From: a bacterium | Lineage (GTDB): Bacteria > Zixibacteria > MSB-5A5 > GN15 > FEB-12 | NCBI GenBank assembly: GCA_020444475.1 | Contig: JAHLKV010000004.1 | Location: 272,304-336,303 of the forward strand | Reading direction: 5' to 3' | DNA: 64,000 nucleotides | In this document: one piece after another, positions 16,672 through 26,692 of the stretch | How positions within the stretch are numbered: position 1 is the first letter of the stretch | Layout of the letters: each line of letters starts with the position of its first letter | Made by a program: the position numbers and the translations under genes | The notes under the pieces: model-generated | What the model was told of the DNA's origin: nothing | The model's database searches: none | Seen by the model: only the letters and a program-made list of their open reading frames with translations

Positions 16672-18132
16672 ATGATGCGACTGGGAATGATTATGGGACT
16701 GGCGTTTCTTGTCGTGCTGCCGGTCGGGAGTGCATTTGCGGTCGAGTTGACTTTGAGCGATGCACTCGACATCGCTCTGCACAATACGTCGCGGGGTTCG
16801 ATTATCGAAGGTCGCCTCAGTGTCGCACAACAGACGTACCAGGCGCGGCGGACGAACTTCTATTTCCCCGAAGTTTCCATCAACGGTGAGCTCCCGGCTT
16901 ATTCCGAGGTGCAGGACTATCGTTTCTACGGCGGTCTGGCGGAGAAGCAGCTCATTCAGACAACCGATCTCGGCTTCAACTCCTACATCCGCGCCAAGCA
17001 GAGCCTCATTACCGGCGGCGAGCTCAATATTACGGCCAATCTCACCCGCAAGGATGAAGAGTATCCTATCGCCGGTCAAAACTCATCTCTCCGAGATATT
17101 ACGGAGACGCGCGAAGAGGGCTTTTTTCGGTTCGAGTTGAGTCAGCCGCTGCTGCAGCCATCGGACGCCAAAAACGACCTGTACAACAAGTCCGACGATC
17201 TCGGGCTGGCCCGGCTGACGCAGTTGGAGCAGCAGGCCGAACTCAAGACCGAGGTGGTCGAAGCGTATATGGGTGTACTTCGGCTGTCACTGGCGGAGTC
17301 GCTGGCCGCCGACAAACTGCGCTCCGCACAGCTTCAGGCGGGCATAGATTCTTCGAAGTTCGCCGACGGCGTGATCTCCGAAGAGGAGTATCTGGAGAGT
17401 GTCTCGGCGCTGCTCGATGCCGAGTTGGCCAGGTTCGAAGCGGAGACAAATGCCGGCGAGCAGCGTCGTCAGCTGGCGCTCCTGCTCGATATCGACCCTT
17501 CGCGCGAAATCACGGTGGCCGAGCCGCAGGTCGATCTCGAACTCAACGAAGCGCTCCGCGCGAACTACGTCAGCAACTGGGAACAATCGGTCACCGTCCA
17601 GCGGGCTCGCTATGAATATGAAAAGGCGGAGCGGGCGGCCGGGTACTCCGCCTCGTCACACGGTCTCAACGGCGATCTGGAGGTGAGTTACTCGTTCGGT
17701 CGCGGGACGATCGATACCGACGATCAGCCGGACGATCCGATCAAGACCAACAGTTGGGGGGTCGCACTCAATTTCACCTATCCACTCTGGGACGGTGGGG
17801 CATCGTCGGCGGCCGTGCAGGCTTCGCGACTCGAAGCGGAGCAGTCGAGGCTGGAGATGGTGCGAGCCGAGAAGTCGGCCCGGGGCGAGATTATCAATCT
17901 GGTTAACCGTCTCGATGTGTCGTATCGGCGGCTCGATATCGTGCGACAGCAGATCACACTCGCCAAAAACAGGCTCGATATAGCCCAGTCTCGGCTTGAC
18001 GACGGCCAGATATCAGAGTTGACCTTTCTTGAAAGCCGCATATCTTATCTTGAAACGAAGGACAAGTATCTCGAAGAGCTCAAAACCTTCCTGCTCAATC
18101 GGATTGAGCTCGACGGCACATTCGTAGGCTGA
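16672..18132 (+). CDS. TolC-family outer-membrane channel
   Basis: This 486-residue protein is the outer-membrane component of the export system. It has a signal peptide (cleavage near VGSAFA, residue 23), two outer-membrane efflux protein repeats (roughly 25-240 and 265-480), long coiled-coil helices, and the conserved start ELTLSDALDIALHN. Start ATG 16672 has AGGAG at 16661-16665; a second ATG follows directly. The stop overlaps the next gene by one base (TGATG), placing a heptosyltransferase in the same operon. Confidence 0.92.
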   Translation: MMRLGMIMGLAFLVVLPVGSAFAVELTLSDALDIALHNTSRGSIIEGRLSVAQQTYQARRTNFYFPEVSINGELPAYSEVQDYRFYGGLAEKQLIQTTDLGFNSYIRAKQSLITGGELNITANLTRKDEEYPIAGQNSSLRDITETREEGFFRFELSQPLLQPSDAKNDLYNKSDDLGLARLTQLEQQAELKTEVVEAYMGVLRLSLAESLAADKLRSAQLQAGIDSSKFADGVISEEEYLESVSALLDAELARFEAETNAGEQRRQLALLLDIDPSREITVAEPQVDLELNEALRANYVSNWEQSVTVQRARYEYEKAERAAGYSASSHGLNGDLEVSYSFGRGTIDTDDQPDDPIKTNSWGVALNFTYPLWDGGASSAAVQASRLEAEQSRLEMVRAEKSARGEIINLVNRLDVSYRRLDIVRQQITLAKNRLDIAQSRLDDGQISELTFLESRISYLETKDKYLEELKTFLLNRIELDGTFVG

Positions 18133-19181
18133 TGGGTCAACACATACTCATACGGACGCCCAATCATCTGGGCGACTGCATCATGGCACTGCCCATGATC
18201 AACGAGACCCGTGAGGCCTACCCCGGTTCGTCCGTCTCGGTGCTGACACCGGCGCCGCTTGCCGAGTTGTTCGCAGGCAACCCGGCGATCGACAACATCG
18301 TTACCATTCCCCCGCAGCATGTGCACGGCCTCATGGCGGTCGTGAAGATTCGTGAGATTATCGCGAAGGGATCGTATGACATCGGCTACATACTGCCGCC
18401 GTCGTTTGGCGCCGCCGCTGGTTTCAAACTCGCCGGTGTGCCGGAGCGGATCGGTTACATCGCCGACGGGCGACGCTTATTGCTGACCCGTCCGCTGCCG
18501 CTGCCCGAGCCGCTGAACTCGGAGCATCGGTCCGAAGTCTACTTCAATCTGCTGCGCCGTGGATCCGGCGACGATCTCACCTACGTACACCCCAAGATAT
18601 TTCTCAACGAAGAAGACGTCGCCAAATCGCGCGAGATGCTGGAAAGCTTCGGTATCGCCGACGGTGAAGACTACATCGCGGTGGCCTGTCGAGCGGTGGC
18701 GGAATCGCGCCGCTGGGGAACGGAAAACTATGCCGAACTGGTCCGTGGTATCGTCGATGATCTGCACCTGAAAGTGGTGCTGGTCGGCTCGACCGATGAT
18801 CGCGCCGCCGCGACTGCCGTAGTCGGTGACTTCCCCGAGACGACGGTCGTAAACCTGACCGGGAAATCATCACTGCGTGAGTCCGCCGCCATTCTCTCTC
18901 GGGCCATCTGTTTCGTCGGGAACGATTCCGGCCCGGCCCATCTCGCGGCCGCGGTCGGCACGCCGGTCGTGGTATTGTCCGGCGCCGACGATCCCAAAGA
19001 GACCAGCCCGATGAGTCGCCGCAAGGAACTGATCTATCTCGAACACCTGGACTGCATAAGCTGTGTAAAAAACAAGTGTCCCCTGACCGGAGAGAAACAC
19101 ATGGCCTGCATGAAGGGGATTACGGTCGGGATGGTGCGGGAACGGGTGAAGACGCTGCTTGCCGGCGCGGGCACCTCTTAA
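18132..19181 (+). CDS. waaF: ADP-heptose:LPS heptosyltransferase (GT9, WaaF-like)
   Basis: GT9 enzymes transfer L,D-heptose from ADP-heptose to the LPS inner core at the cytoplasmic face. The 349-residue length fits. Family features are ILIRTPNHLGDCIMALP at the N-terminus and the donor-binding block ICFVGNDSGPAHLAAAVGTPVV near residue 260. A cysteine pattern near the C-terminus (CISCVKNKCPL) is shared with heptosyltransferase II. The hldA and hldC genes at 26.7-28.2 kb supply the sugar nucleotide pathway. The 3' end overlaps the convergent kinase gene by four bases. WaaF versus another GT9 acceptor specificity is not certain. Confidence 0.87.
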   Translation: MGQHILIRTPNHLGDCIMALPMINETREAYPGSSVSVLTPAPLAELFAGNPAIDNIVTIPPQHVHGLMAVVKIREIIAKGSYDIGYILPPSFGAAAGFKLAGVPERIGYIADGRRLLLTRPLPLPEPLNSEHRSEVYFNLLRRGSGDDLTYVHPKIFLNEEDVAKSREMLESFGIADGEDYIAVACRAVAESRRWGTENYAELVRGIVDDLHLKVVLVGSTDDRAAATAVVGDFPETTVVNLTGKSSLRESAAILSRAICFVGNDSGPAHLAAAVGTPVVVLSGADDPKETSPMSRRKELIYLEHLDCISCVKNKCPLTGEKHMACMKGITVGMVRERVKTLLAGAGTS

Positions 19182-22100
19182 TCAAGCTTCTTGCTTACAT
19201 CGCGTGACGGCAGCTCGGCCCGCTGCAGGCCGAGTCGATCGATAATGCGGTCGAATCGCGGCAGATCGGCGAAGTTCGCCTTGGCGTGCTCGTAAATGTC
19301 GGACAGCTGGTACTCCATGGCGCCGCAGTGCACTGTGACGTAGGGCACGTTCGACTCTATACACCGCTCCACGAACATCAACAGCTCCACCTTGCCCGAG
19401 AATCGGGCGTCGCAGAGAGCAACATCGGCCACCGTCGCAACGTCGTCGACTATACCGGTGATGCTGTCGGCAATCATCAGGTCGATGCCGGCGGCGCAGG
19501 CGTCTTCGAAATAGTCCCGCATGATCGATTTGTCGAACGAGAAAACCAGCATGCGGGGTGCGGTGACGCTCGGGGCGTTGTCCGACGCTGTACCTTCCTG
19601 CTGATCGCGGAGGGGAAGTGTCAGGGTGAAGGTTGTTCCCACTCCCACCCGGGTTTGCACCGTCAGATCACCGCCGTGCTCTCGCGCGATGTTCCGGCAG
19701 ATCGACAACCCCATGCCCGTGCCGACCAGTTTGTCCTTCCCCCAGACACCCTTGGTCGAGTAGAACGGATCGAACACCTTGTTGATATGTTCGGGGGAGA
19801 TCCCCGATCCCGTATCGCCGACTTTTAAGCGCACGAAGTTGTCATCGCTGAGCAGTGCTATCGTAATCACGCCGCTCTCGGAGATGGCGTGCTCAGCGTT
19901 TATGATCAGGTTCAACAGCAGTTGCTGTATTTTACCGGAAGAGATTAGCACCAGGGGAACCTCATTGAAGTAGGTTACGATCTCGATCGATCTGGTGCGC
20001 AGTTCCTTCTCCACCAGGCTGAGCGTATTTGTGATCAAGGTGCGCAGGTCTTCATGCGAGCGATCGTCCGGTTTCGTCTTCGAATACGTCAGCAGAGACA
20101 TAGCCACCTGGTTGGCTTTCTCGCCCATCTGGATAATCTGTTCCAGGGTCTCGTGAGCCAGTTCGTCGTCGTCGGGAATCTCCTCGAGAGCGAACGACGC
20201 GTTTCCGATGATGCCCCCGAGGTAGTTCTTGAATTCGTGGGCGACACCGGCGGCGAGCATACCGACCGCCGCCATCTTTTCGGACTCGGTCAGTTTTGCC
20301 TGCGTCATCAGTTCGTTGGTGATATCCTCGGAGATTGCGAGGTAATTCATGATACGGCCGTCTTCGCCGAAAATCGGTGAGATCGATTTGCGCTCCCAGT
20401 ATGTCTCGCCGCCTTTGCGCTTGTTCTCGACAACGCCGGTCCAGACCTGCCCGGCCGAGATAGTCAACCACATTTCCCGATAGAACTCGTCGTCATGCTT
20501 GCCTGACTTGAGGATCGAGGTTGGTCTGCCCACCAGCTCCATGACATTATAGCCGGTCACCTGGCTGAAGCGCGGATTGGTATATTCGATGCGGCCCTGG
20601 GTATCGGTGATACAGATGGCGTTGGCCGACTGGTTGACGGCCGCCGAGAGCTTGCGAAGCTCCTGTTCGTTCAGGGTGCGGTCGGTGATATCTTCGATCA
20701 TCGCCTGCAGGCCCTTCAGCACCCCGTTGTCATCGCGAATCGGCGTCAGCAGGTAACGAAGGTACATGCGGCCGCCCCATTCGAACTGGCAGGACAGCTC
20801 GTTCGAGAGCGGGCGTCCCGTTCGGAGGCTTACCCGGACATCTTCGACGAAGCTCGTTCCCTGCAGTCGAGGGAGGGTATCCAGCTCGAGAGACTGCGAT
20901 GTTTCGCGGTCGGGTAGATCGAGGATCGTCATGAGTGTCTGGTTGATGTCGAGTATCTCGCCGTTCGACGTAAATGAAACCATGCCGATCGGGGCGCTCT
21001 CGAACAGGAGACGGAACTTCTGCTCGCTTTCCCGGAGAAGGTCCTCGGCGGCCCGCCGCTCGGTGATGTCGCGGAAGACACCCACATGGGCGACGGTCCA
21101 TCCGTTCTCGTCGGTCACCGCCTTCATCGTGAGGTCGATCGGAAGCGTCGAACCGTCTTTCCGACGGGCCACTATTTCGGTCCGAAGGGCGCCGGTTTGC
21201 CGCAGAGCGGTCTTTGCCATCTCCACGAATCTGTCGTGCGAGGCCTGATCCGCGAACAGCTCCGGCTGTGTGCCGATGACTTCCTGTGCCGTGTGACCGA
21301 ACACACTTTCGGCGCTGCCGAGCCAGTGCGTGGTTGTCCCTTCTGAGTCGGCCACGATGATGGCGTCCGGGAGTTGGCGAAGGATGGCGTCGGAGATTCG
21401 CAGTTCGTTTTCGGCCTCTTTTCGCTGGGTAATATCGATGATGAGTCCTTCGAGCCCCTCAATACTGCCATCCGGGTTGTCAACCGCCCCTCCCTGTTCC
21501 CACACCCACTTGATCCGACCGTCGCGCGTCGTGATACGGTAGACGAGTTCGAATGGTTGACGGTTCCGGATCGCCTCTTGGATGTGCTCCCATACCATGT
21601 CGCGATCGTCGACGTGAATAATCTCGTTGTACGGAATGGCCTCGGGGCCGACCAGTTCATGGTCCGGATAGCCGGTCAGCGCCAGGCAGCCTTCGCTGAC
21701 GAACTCCATGGTCCAGTTCTTGTCGCTGTGGCAGCGATACGCCATGCCGGGTAGATTGCTCATGAGCATGGCGAGACGGCGCTGGCTCTCTTTCAATTCG
21801 ATTTCGTGGCGCTTTCTCTGCGTAACATCACGCACGATCGCGAGCAGGTGTGGTTCGCCGTTTATCTCCAGCGGCGACAGACTGACCTCGGTATCGATCA
21901 GCTCCCCCCGAACGGTCTTGTGCTGCCATTCAAATGCCTGTTCTTCTCCGCGATTGGTCGCCTGGATATAACCGAGCGCAGCCGCCACCGACCGTCGGCC
22001 GTCGGGCTGTATTTCCGGCGAAAACCGGACCGGACTGTGTCCGAGGAGCTCGTCGCGCGTTCCCTGGAACAGCAGACAAGTCTGCTCGTTGCACTCGACA

Positions 22101-24100
22101 TACAGGTCGTCCTTCATGATGATGATAGCGTCGCGGGCCGACTCGAAGATGGCGTGATACCGCAGCTCACTGGCTTCGAGTGCCTGCTGAGTGCGTTTCG
22201 CCTCCGTGATATCGCGGCCGACGCCGACGATTTCGACGACGTCACCGTCTTCGTTCAGCAGCGCCTTGTCCGACCATGCCAGCCAGCGCCAGCCATGTTT
22301 GGTCATCGCGCGCTGCTCCAGATAACATTCATGCGGCGCACGATACAACTGCCTCATCGACTCAAGAGTGCTGTCCCGGTCATCCTCGTGGACCAGCGGC
22401 AGGAACGACCGGCCCAGTAACTCGTCTTCCGACAATCCGAACAGCTCACAGTAATTGGGGCTGACGAAAAGGAACGTCCCCTCGGCGTCAACCTTCACCA
22501 CCAGATCGGTCTGGTTTTCCACCAGGACGCGATAATTCTCTTCGGACTGCTTCAGTCGGTCTTCGGCGAGGCGCTGCTCGTTGATGTCCTCCACCATGGC
22601 GAGGAAATGAATCGGGCTACCATCCGGGTCACGAAGCAATCGTACCGACCGTCGCACCCAGACAACGGCGCCGTCCTTGCGGACGTACCGGGTATTCATT
22701 GGGGCTACCTGATCAACGCCGTCAAGCAATCGCCGGTAAATATCGAATGCACCGTTGGCATCGTCGGGATGGAACAGCCGCTCCACGTGGAGAGCGATGA
22801 GCTCCTCCTCTTCATAGCCGGTGATTTCGCACAAGCGGCGATTGACGCGCGTCAGGTGATAGTCGAGGTCGACGATGGCGGCGCCGATCGGCGACTGATC
22901 GAAGGTCGTACGGAACATCGCCTCGCGTTCGCGAACGCGCTGCTCGACTGCCTTCTGCGTGGTGATATCGGTCATGACGCCGACGATACCGGCGATATTG
23001 TCCTGTTCGTCGTTGAACGTGGCGCGACCGAGAACGATGTGGCGGTTCTCCTCCTTGTAGCTGCCGAACGCCGCCGGCCCCTCGAACGTGTGGCTCCCGC
23101 CTTCCTGGAGAAGCCGTTGATCGATATCGACAAACGGCTCTGATTCGGGAACCTGGTATATCTCGGGCAACGTACGGCCGATGATGTCCTCTCTGGGCAC
23201 ACCCAGGGCGTGGGCATAGAGCGAGTTACATCCCGCATAGCGTCCATCCGCTCCCTTGTAGAAAACCGGGATTGGCATGGCTTCGATGATCGAGTTCAGC
23301 AGTGCCAGCTCGCGGTCCCTGCTCTCGCGCGTATTGACATCTTCAGTGATGTCGGCGATGTAGGCGCAAATTCCTTCGACCCCGCCTTCGTCATCGACTA
23401 CCGGGTAACAGGTGATCCGCAGGTGGACGTGCCGACCGCCGATCTCGATATCGCGGTATTCGCTCGTGACCGGGTGTCCGCTGCTGGTAGCGTCGAGCAA
23501 TCGCTGCGCCTCGGCGGCGGAGGCTTCACTGAGAATCTCATCGTACGGCCGGCCGATAAACTCAGTCTTCCCGGTAACGGCGCGAATGAAAGCATCGGCG
23601 GCATCATTGGCGGCGACGAATCGTTTCTCCCGGTCGATGAGAAACACCGCCTCGTCCGACGCGTTTAACGTCGCCTGCAACTGAGCGCGCGCAATCCGGT
23701 TCGCCTCGGCCGAGCGGCTCTCCGCCGCGAGTTGTCCTCGAAGATCCTTCCGAAGCTCGGCGAGATAACTGAGGATGACGGTGAACAGGAGGGTTGTCAC
23801 CAGCTCAGGTATCTGGAACGGGGAGTCGTTCTCGAAGACGGCGGGAATGTCGCGAATGATGAAGATAACCCATGACGCCGGGACAACCAGCAGCCAGGTG
23901 ACCAACCCACCCCAGAATCCCCAGGTGAGGGCGGCGAGGAGGGCTGGAATGCAGGCGAATACAAAGGCATGGTCTCCCGATATATCCGCTATTTCGGGGA
24001 ATGCGATAACGAACAAGAGGGCCAGCAGGATTGCCAGCATGCCGATGTTTCTTGATCGAGGCGCGGACGCCACAGCTTCCCCTTCTGCCCTTGGTCGCAT
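19178..24100 (-). CDS. Giant membrane histidine kinase with nine PAS domains and a degenerate receiver
   Basis: The 1640-residue protein has four N-terminal membrane helices (about residues 20-117), nine successive PAS/PAC units (about 135-1262), a HisKA helix pair with phospho-acceptor His1288 in AAGVAHEFKNYLGG, a HATPase domain (about 1375-1495: N box NLIINAEHAI, G1 GDTGSGISPEH, G2 GTGMGLSI), and a C-terminal domain of about 125 residues. That last part looks like a receiver with Asp1564 in VALCDARFSG, but the usual acidic pair at strand 1 (here VFSFD) and the conserved late Lys are not evident. Start ATG 24100 lacks a ribosome site; GTG at 24073 has AAGGGG six bases upstream and may be the real start. 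No response regulator gene is adjacent. Confidence 0.9.
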   Translation of the reverse strand: MRPRAEGEAVASAPRSRNIGMLAILLALLFVIAFPEIADISGDHAFVFACIPALLAALTWGFWGGLVTWLLVVPASWVIFIIRDIPAVFENDSPFQIPELVTTLLFTVILSYLAELRKDLRGQLAAESRSAEANRIARAQLQATLNASDEAVFLIDREKRFVAANDAADAFIRAVTGKTEFIGRPYDEILSEASAAEAQRLLDATSSGHPVTSEYRDIEIGGRHVHLRITCYPVVDDEGGVEGICAYIADITEDVNTRESRDRELALLNSIIEAMPIPVFYKGADGRYAGCNSLYAHALGVPREDIIGRTLPEIYQVPESEPFVDIDQRLLQEGGSHTFEGPAAFGSYKEENRHIVLGRATFNDEQDNIAGIVGVMTDITTQKAVEQRVREREAMFRTTFDQSPIGAAIVDLDYHLTRVNRRLCEITGYEEEELIALHVERLFHPDDANGAFDIYRRLLDGVDQVAPMNTRYVRKDGAVVWVRRSVRLLRDPDGSPIHFLAMVEDINEQRLAEDRLKQSEENYRVLVENQTDLVVKVDAEGTFLFVSPNYCELFGLSEDELLGRSFLPLVHEDDRDSTLESMRQLYRAPHECYLEQRAMTKHGWRWLAWSDKALLNEDGDVVEIVGVGRDITEAKRTQQALEASELRYHAIFESARDAIIIMKDDLYVECNEQTCLLFQGTRDELLGHSPVRFSPEIQPDGRRSVAAALGYIQATNRGEEQAFEWQHKTVRGELIDTEVSLSPLEINGEPHLLAIVRDVTQRKRHEIELKESQRRLAMLMSNLPGMAYRCHSDKNWTMEFVSEGCLALTGYPDHELVGPEAIPYNEIIHVDDRDMVWEHIQEAIRNRQPFELVYRITTRDGRIKWVWEQGGAVDNPDGSIEGLEGLIIDITQRKEAENELRISDAILRQLPDAIIVADSEGTTTHWLGSAESVFGHTAQEVIGTQPELFADQASHDRFVEMAKTALRQTGALRTEIVARRKDGSTLPIDLTMKAVTDENGWTVAHVGVFRDITERRAAEDLLRESEQKFRLLFESAPIGMVSFTSNGEILDINQTLMTILDLPDRETSQSLELDTLPRLQGTSFVEDVRVSLRTGRPLSNELSCQFEWGGRMYLRYLLTPIRDDNGVLKGLQAMIEDITDRTLNEQELRKLSAAVNQSANAICITDTQGRIEYTNPRFSQVTGYNVMELVGRPTSILKSGKHDDEFYREMWLTISAGQVWTGVVENKRKGGETYWERKSISPIFGEDGRIMNYLAISEDITNELMTQAKLTESEKMAAVGMLAAGVAHEFKNYLGGIIGNASFALEEIPDDDELAHETLEQIIQMGEKANQVAMSLLTYSKTKPDDRSHEDLRTLITNTLSLVEKELRTRSIEIVTYFNEVPLVLISSGKIQQLLLNLIINAEHAISESGVITIALLSDDNFVRLKVGDTGSGISPEHINKVFDPFYSTKGVWGKDKLVGTGMGLSICRNIAREHGGDLTVQTRVGVGTTFTLTLPLRDQQEGTASDNAPSVTAPRMLVFSFDKSIMRDYFEDACAAGIDLMIADSITGIVDDVATVADVALCDARFSGKVELLMFVERCIESNVPYVTVHCGAMEYQLSDIYEHAKANFADLPRFDRIIDRLGLQRAELPSRDVSKKLD

Positions 24101-24205
24101 ATAGTGATTTGATTACCCGGTTATGCCCCTAGTATCGGCAGGGAACGGGCTTATTTTAGGGGAGGCACGAGACTGTTGAGGCAGAGAACACGTCCCAATT
24201 GCGGC

Positions 24206-24430
24206 CTATTGGCCGTTACACTGGAGCCAGGCTAGAATGGCGAGAATGGCTGAAAACAGCAGACCCGAGAGGAAACCGATCCGGAAGGTATTCAGATGCG
24301 AGAGGCTGTTTCTCTTCGCCTTCTTGGCCGGATCGCTCAGATCGGCGTGGCAGTGCTTACAGCGAATCGCGGTGGCACTGATTACCTCCTGGCAGAACGG
24401 ACAGCGCTTGGTCTCTTTGGCAAGTGACAT
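24206..24430 (-). CDS. Small zinc-ribbon membrane protein
   Basis: A 74-residue protein with one zinc ribbon (CPFCQE and CKHCHA, residues 9-28), a short basic linker and a C-terminal membrane helix (about 50-70, FLSGLLFSAILAILAWL). Such tail-anchored zinc-ribbon proteins are common but functionally undefined. ATG 24430 is preferred because it begins just before the ribbon; the frame extends upstream without support. A CGGCC/GGCCG hairpin (24202-24215) overlaps the stop. The adjacent kinase and GH57 genes give no functional hint. Confidence 0.72.
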   Translation of the reverse strand: MSLAKETKRCPFCQEVISATAIRCKHCHADLSDPAKKAKRNSLSHLNTFRIGFLSGLLFSAILAILAWLQCNGQ

Positions 24431-24502
24431 AACGATATGCTCTATGCGCCACGCGGCGCCTTCGGGCAACTAAAAAACGGATGGCTCCGGAGTTGCCGCA
24501 AG

Positions 24503-26227
24503 TCAGGCGAAGATGCGCAGGTCGAGATCGGGGAAAAGAGCGTCATCGGAGCGGGACTGGTCGAACCACCGGCGATCCTCCTCATTTACCGAGCCGGTCT
24601 CGAGAAGCTCGCGAAGCATGCGGTCGAGCCGCCAGAAAGCACTGAAGTGACCTTCGATTCGCGCCTCAGCGTAGTCCTTCGCCGAGCCCGTCGCGATCAA
24701 AAAAGGCCAGTCCGAGGCCGCCAGCAGCATTAGCTCACGCGCCATATGCCGGGTCAACTCGGCCCCGAGACCATCGCGAAACTCCGGGGTGGTGTGCCGG
24801 CGACCGACCACGCCTTCGATCCAGATCTCCGCCAAATGGGTGAAGTTCCAGTACGATCGGGTTTTGTCGTTCAACCAGACCGCGTGACCGTTGCCGAGAC
24901 CCCAGCTGCCTTCGGGCAGCGAAACAGTGGTTCGCGGCGGGTGGTGGTCCAGGGATTCGGCGAGGAAGGTCAAAACAACGTTGTCGCTCGCGGCGACCGC
25001 GCGAAGGACCCGTTCCAGAAAACCCGGTCCCTCGTGCCACCAGTGCCCGAACAACTCGGCGTCATACGGCGCCACCAGAATACCGCTTTCGCCGGTGTCG
25101 GCGTAGAAGCGGGTGAGGCTGTCGGTAATCTTGGAGACGAAATGCCTGGCGTGCTCTTCGAGACGCTCGTCGGCGAGCTGTGGATCGTACAGGACTTTGT
25201 TGCCGAGATCGCCCGAGGCCGAGGTCACCGCCCAGTAGCGATGGCCCCCCGGATCACGCTTCTTGTGGAATTCGAGATAGGCCGCGTCGCCGGGGTAGCC
25301 GTACTGTCCGGACCAGACAAGGATCCCCGTTTCCGGATCGCGGACGAAAACGGCGACCGATCGGTTGTGTTCCGGGCGGGAATTCACCCAGTATGAGCGC
25401 CGCGGGACATACCCGGCCAGCTCCGAGGGCGTGGTGTAATCGAAATCGAAACGGGCGTCGAAATCATCGACTGCCTGCAATCCTTCGTACATCATCGAAC
25501 CCGGCGCCGAGCGCTGCGGAGACATCAGCGCCGAGTCGACGACAAAAAACTCGATGCCGTTTTCGGCGAGGAACTCATCGGTCCCTTTGCGCGGTCCGGG
25601 CGGTATCTGCACCGGGCCTTCGACCGGCGACTGCCAGTGACCGCGCGGGCGATAGCCACACTCCGGAAGCCACATGCCGCGCGGGCGACGTCCGAAATGC
25701 CGTCGATAGTTGTCGACAGCCAGGGACGTCTGGGCGCTGATGGTGCGGTCGAGACCCAGAAGTGGGAAATAGGCGTGGGTCGCCCCACAGGTGATGATCT
25801 CGATGAGTCCATTGTCCTGCAGTCGGCGGAAGGCGGCGACGATGTCGCCGTTGAGAATGTCGAACTGCTCGCGCAGTCTGCGGTAGCGGTCTTCCCAGCG
25901 AATCGCAAGACGATGTTTGTCGGTGCGGTTCTCGGCTGCAAACGTCTCGCGGTCATGCCGTGCCGCCGCGCGTTTTTCTTCGAGATAGTCGCGGAAAACC
26001 GGTCCGAATCGCTGATCGGTAAGCTGCTCGCACAGGACGGGGGAGAGGCCGATTGTCAGTTTCGGGCGGACTCCGTCGGCGACCAGCCGCTCCACAAGCT
26101 CGATCAGCGGTAGATAGGTCTCGGCGGCCGCTTCGCACAGCCAGTCGGAACCATGCGGCCACCGTCCGTGAGACAACACGTACGGGATATGTCCGTGCAG
26201 GACAAATGCAAACCGGCCGTATGCCAC
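24503..26227 (-). CDS. GH57 1,4-alpha-glucan branching enzyme
   Basis: This is a glycoside hydrolase family 57 enzyme that makes alpha-1,6 branches in glycogen. The 574-residue protein starts with FAFVLHGHIPYVLSHGRWPHG, the family's first conserved region. The catalytic nucleophile is expected in MWLPECGY (near residue 195) and the acid/base Asp in APYDAELFGHWWHEG (near residue 388). The C-terminal helical region follows the pattern of Thermus/Thermococcus branching enzymes (DUF1957). The start is GTG 26227, overlapping the preceding stop by one base (TAGTG). No GH13 GlgB or glycogen synthase lies in the window. Confidence 0.9.
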   Translation of the reverse strand: MAYGRFAFVLHGHIPYVLSHGRWPHGSDWLCEAAAETYLPLIELVERLVADGVRPKLTIGLSPVLCEQLTDQRFGPVFRDYLEEKRAAARHDRETFAAENRTDKHRLAIRWEDRYRRLREQFDILNGDIVAAFRRLQDNGLIEIITCGATHAYFPLLGLDRTISAQTSLAVDNYRRHFGRRPRGMWLPECGYRPRGHWQSPVEGPVQIPPGPRKGTDEFLAENGIEFFVVDSALMSPQRSAPGSMMYEGLQAVDDFDARFDFDYTTPSELAGYVPRRSYWVNSRPEHNRSVAVFVRDPETGILVWSGQYGYPGDAAYLEFHKKRDPGGHRYWAVTSASGDLGNKVLYDPQLADERLEEHARHFVSKITDSLTRFYADTGESGILVAPYDAELFGHWWHEGPGFLERVLRAVAASDNVVLTFLAESLDHHPPRTTVSLPEGSWGLGNGHAVWLNDKTRSYWNFTHLAEIWIEGVVGRRHTTPEFRDGLGAELTRHMARELMLLAASDWPFLIATGSAKDYAEARIEGHFSAFWRLDRMLRELLETGSVNEEDRRWFDQSRSDDALFPDLDLRIFA

Positions 26228-26553
26228 TAAGCTTTCCCGTCGCTGGTATCCTGGGCCCCGAACCCAATCGGGTTCTGGTTTGCCGACGGGCCGCCGTGGA
26301 TTTTAATCTCACCGAACTGCTTCTCGAACTTGCCGATATTGTCCGTCAACGCTTTCTGCAGCAGCTTGGCATGCATGGGCGTCATAATGATCCGGGAGAG
26401 GACGCGGGTCTTGGGCGACCCCGGCATAACGCGTGCGAAATCGATGATAAGCTCGGTCGGGGAGTGCGTGATCAGCGCCAGATTGGCGTAGATCCCCTCG
26501 GCTTCCTGATCACCGAGTTCGATTTTTATCTGCTGCTGGGCCCGCTGTTCCAT
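26227..26553 (-). CDS. DUF3467 family protein
   Basis: A 108-residue protein of the DUF3467 family, unknown function, found in many bacteria and archaea. The core ANLALITHSPTELIIDFARV followed by SRIIMTPMHAKLLQKAL is diagnostic. Start ATG 26553 has GAGGAAG upstream. The one-base overlap with the GH57 gene suggests co-translation. A Gly/Pro/Asn-rich tail ends the protein. Confidence 0.85.
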   Translation of the reverse strand: MEQRAQQQIKIELGDQEAEGIYANLALITHSPTELIIDFARVMPGSPKTRVLSRIIMTPMHAKLLQKALTDNIGKFEKQFGEIKIHGGPSANQNPIGFGAQDTSDGKA

Positions 26554-26692
26554 AAGATCTTCCTCTGCCGTAATGAGATATGAGGGCTTTCTGTGCTTGT
26601 ACGAATAGTCGAATTCTAATATATTCGGTCATCATGTCAACCGTATTGTACTTTTTGCCGCTGCCATCGGCGACTGTCCGGAGGGGGCTCTC

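Noticed and set aside
24237-24473. 78-codon plus-strand frame opposite the zinc-ribbon gene
   Set aside because: It is antisense to a protein with clear CxxC pairs and a membrane helix.
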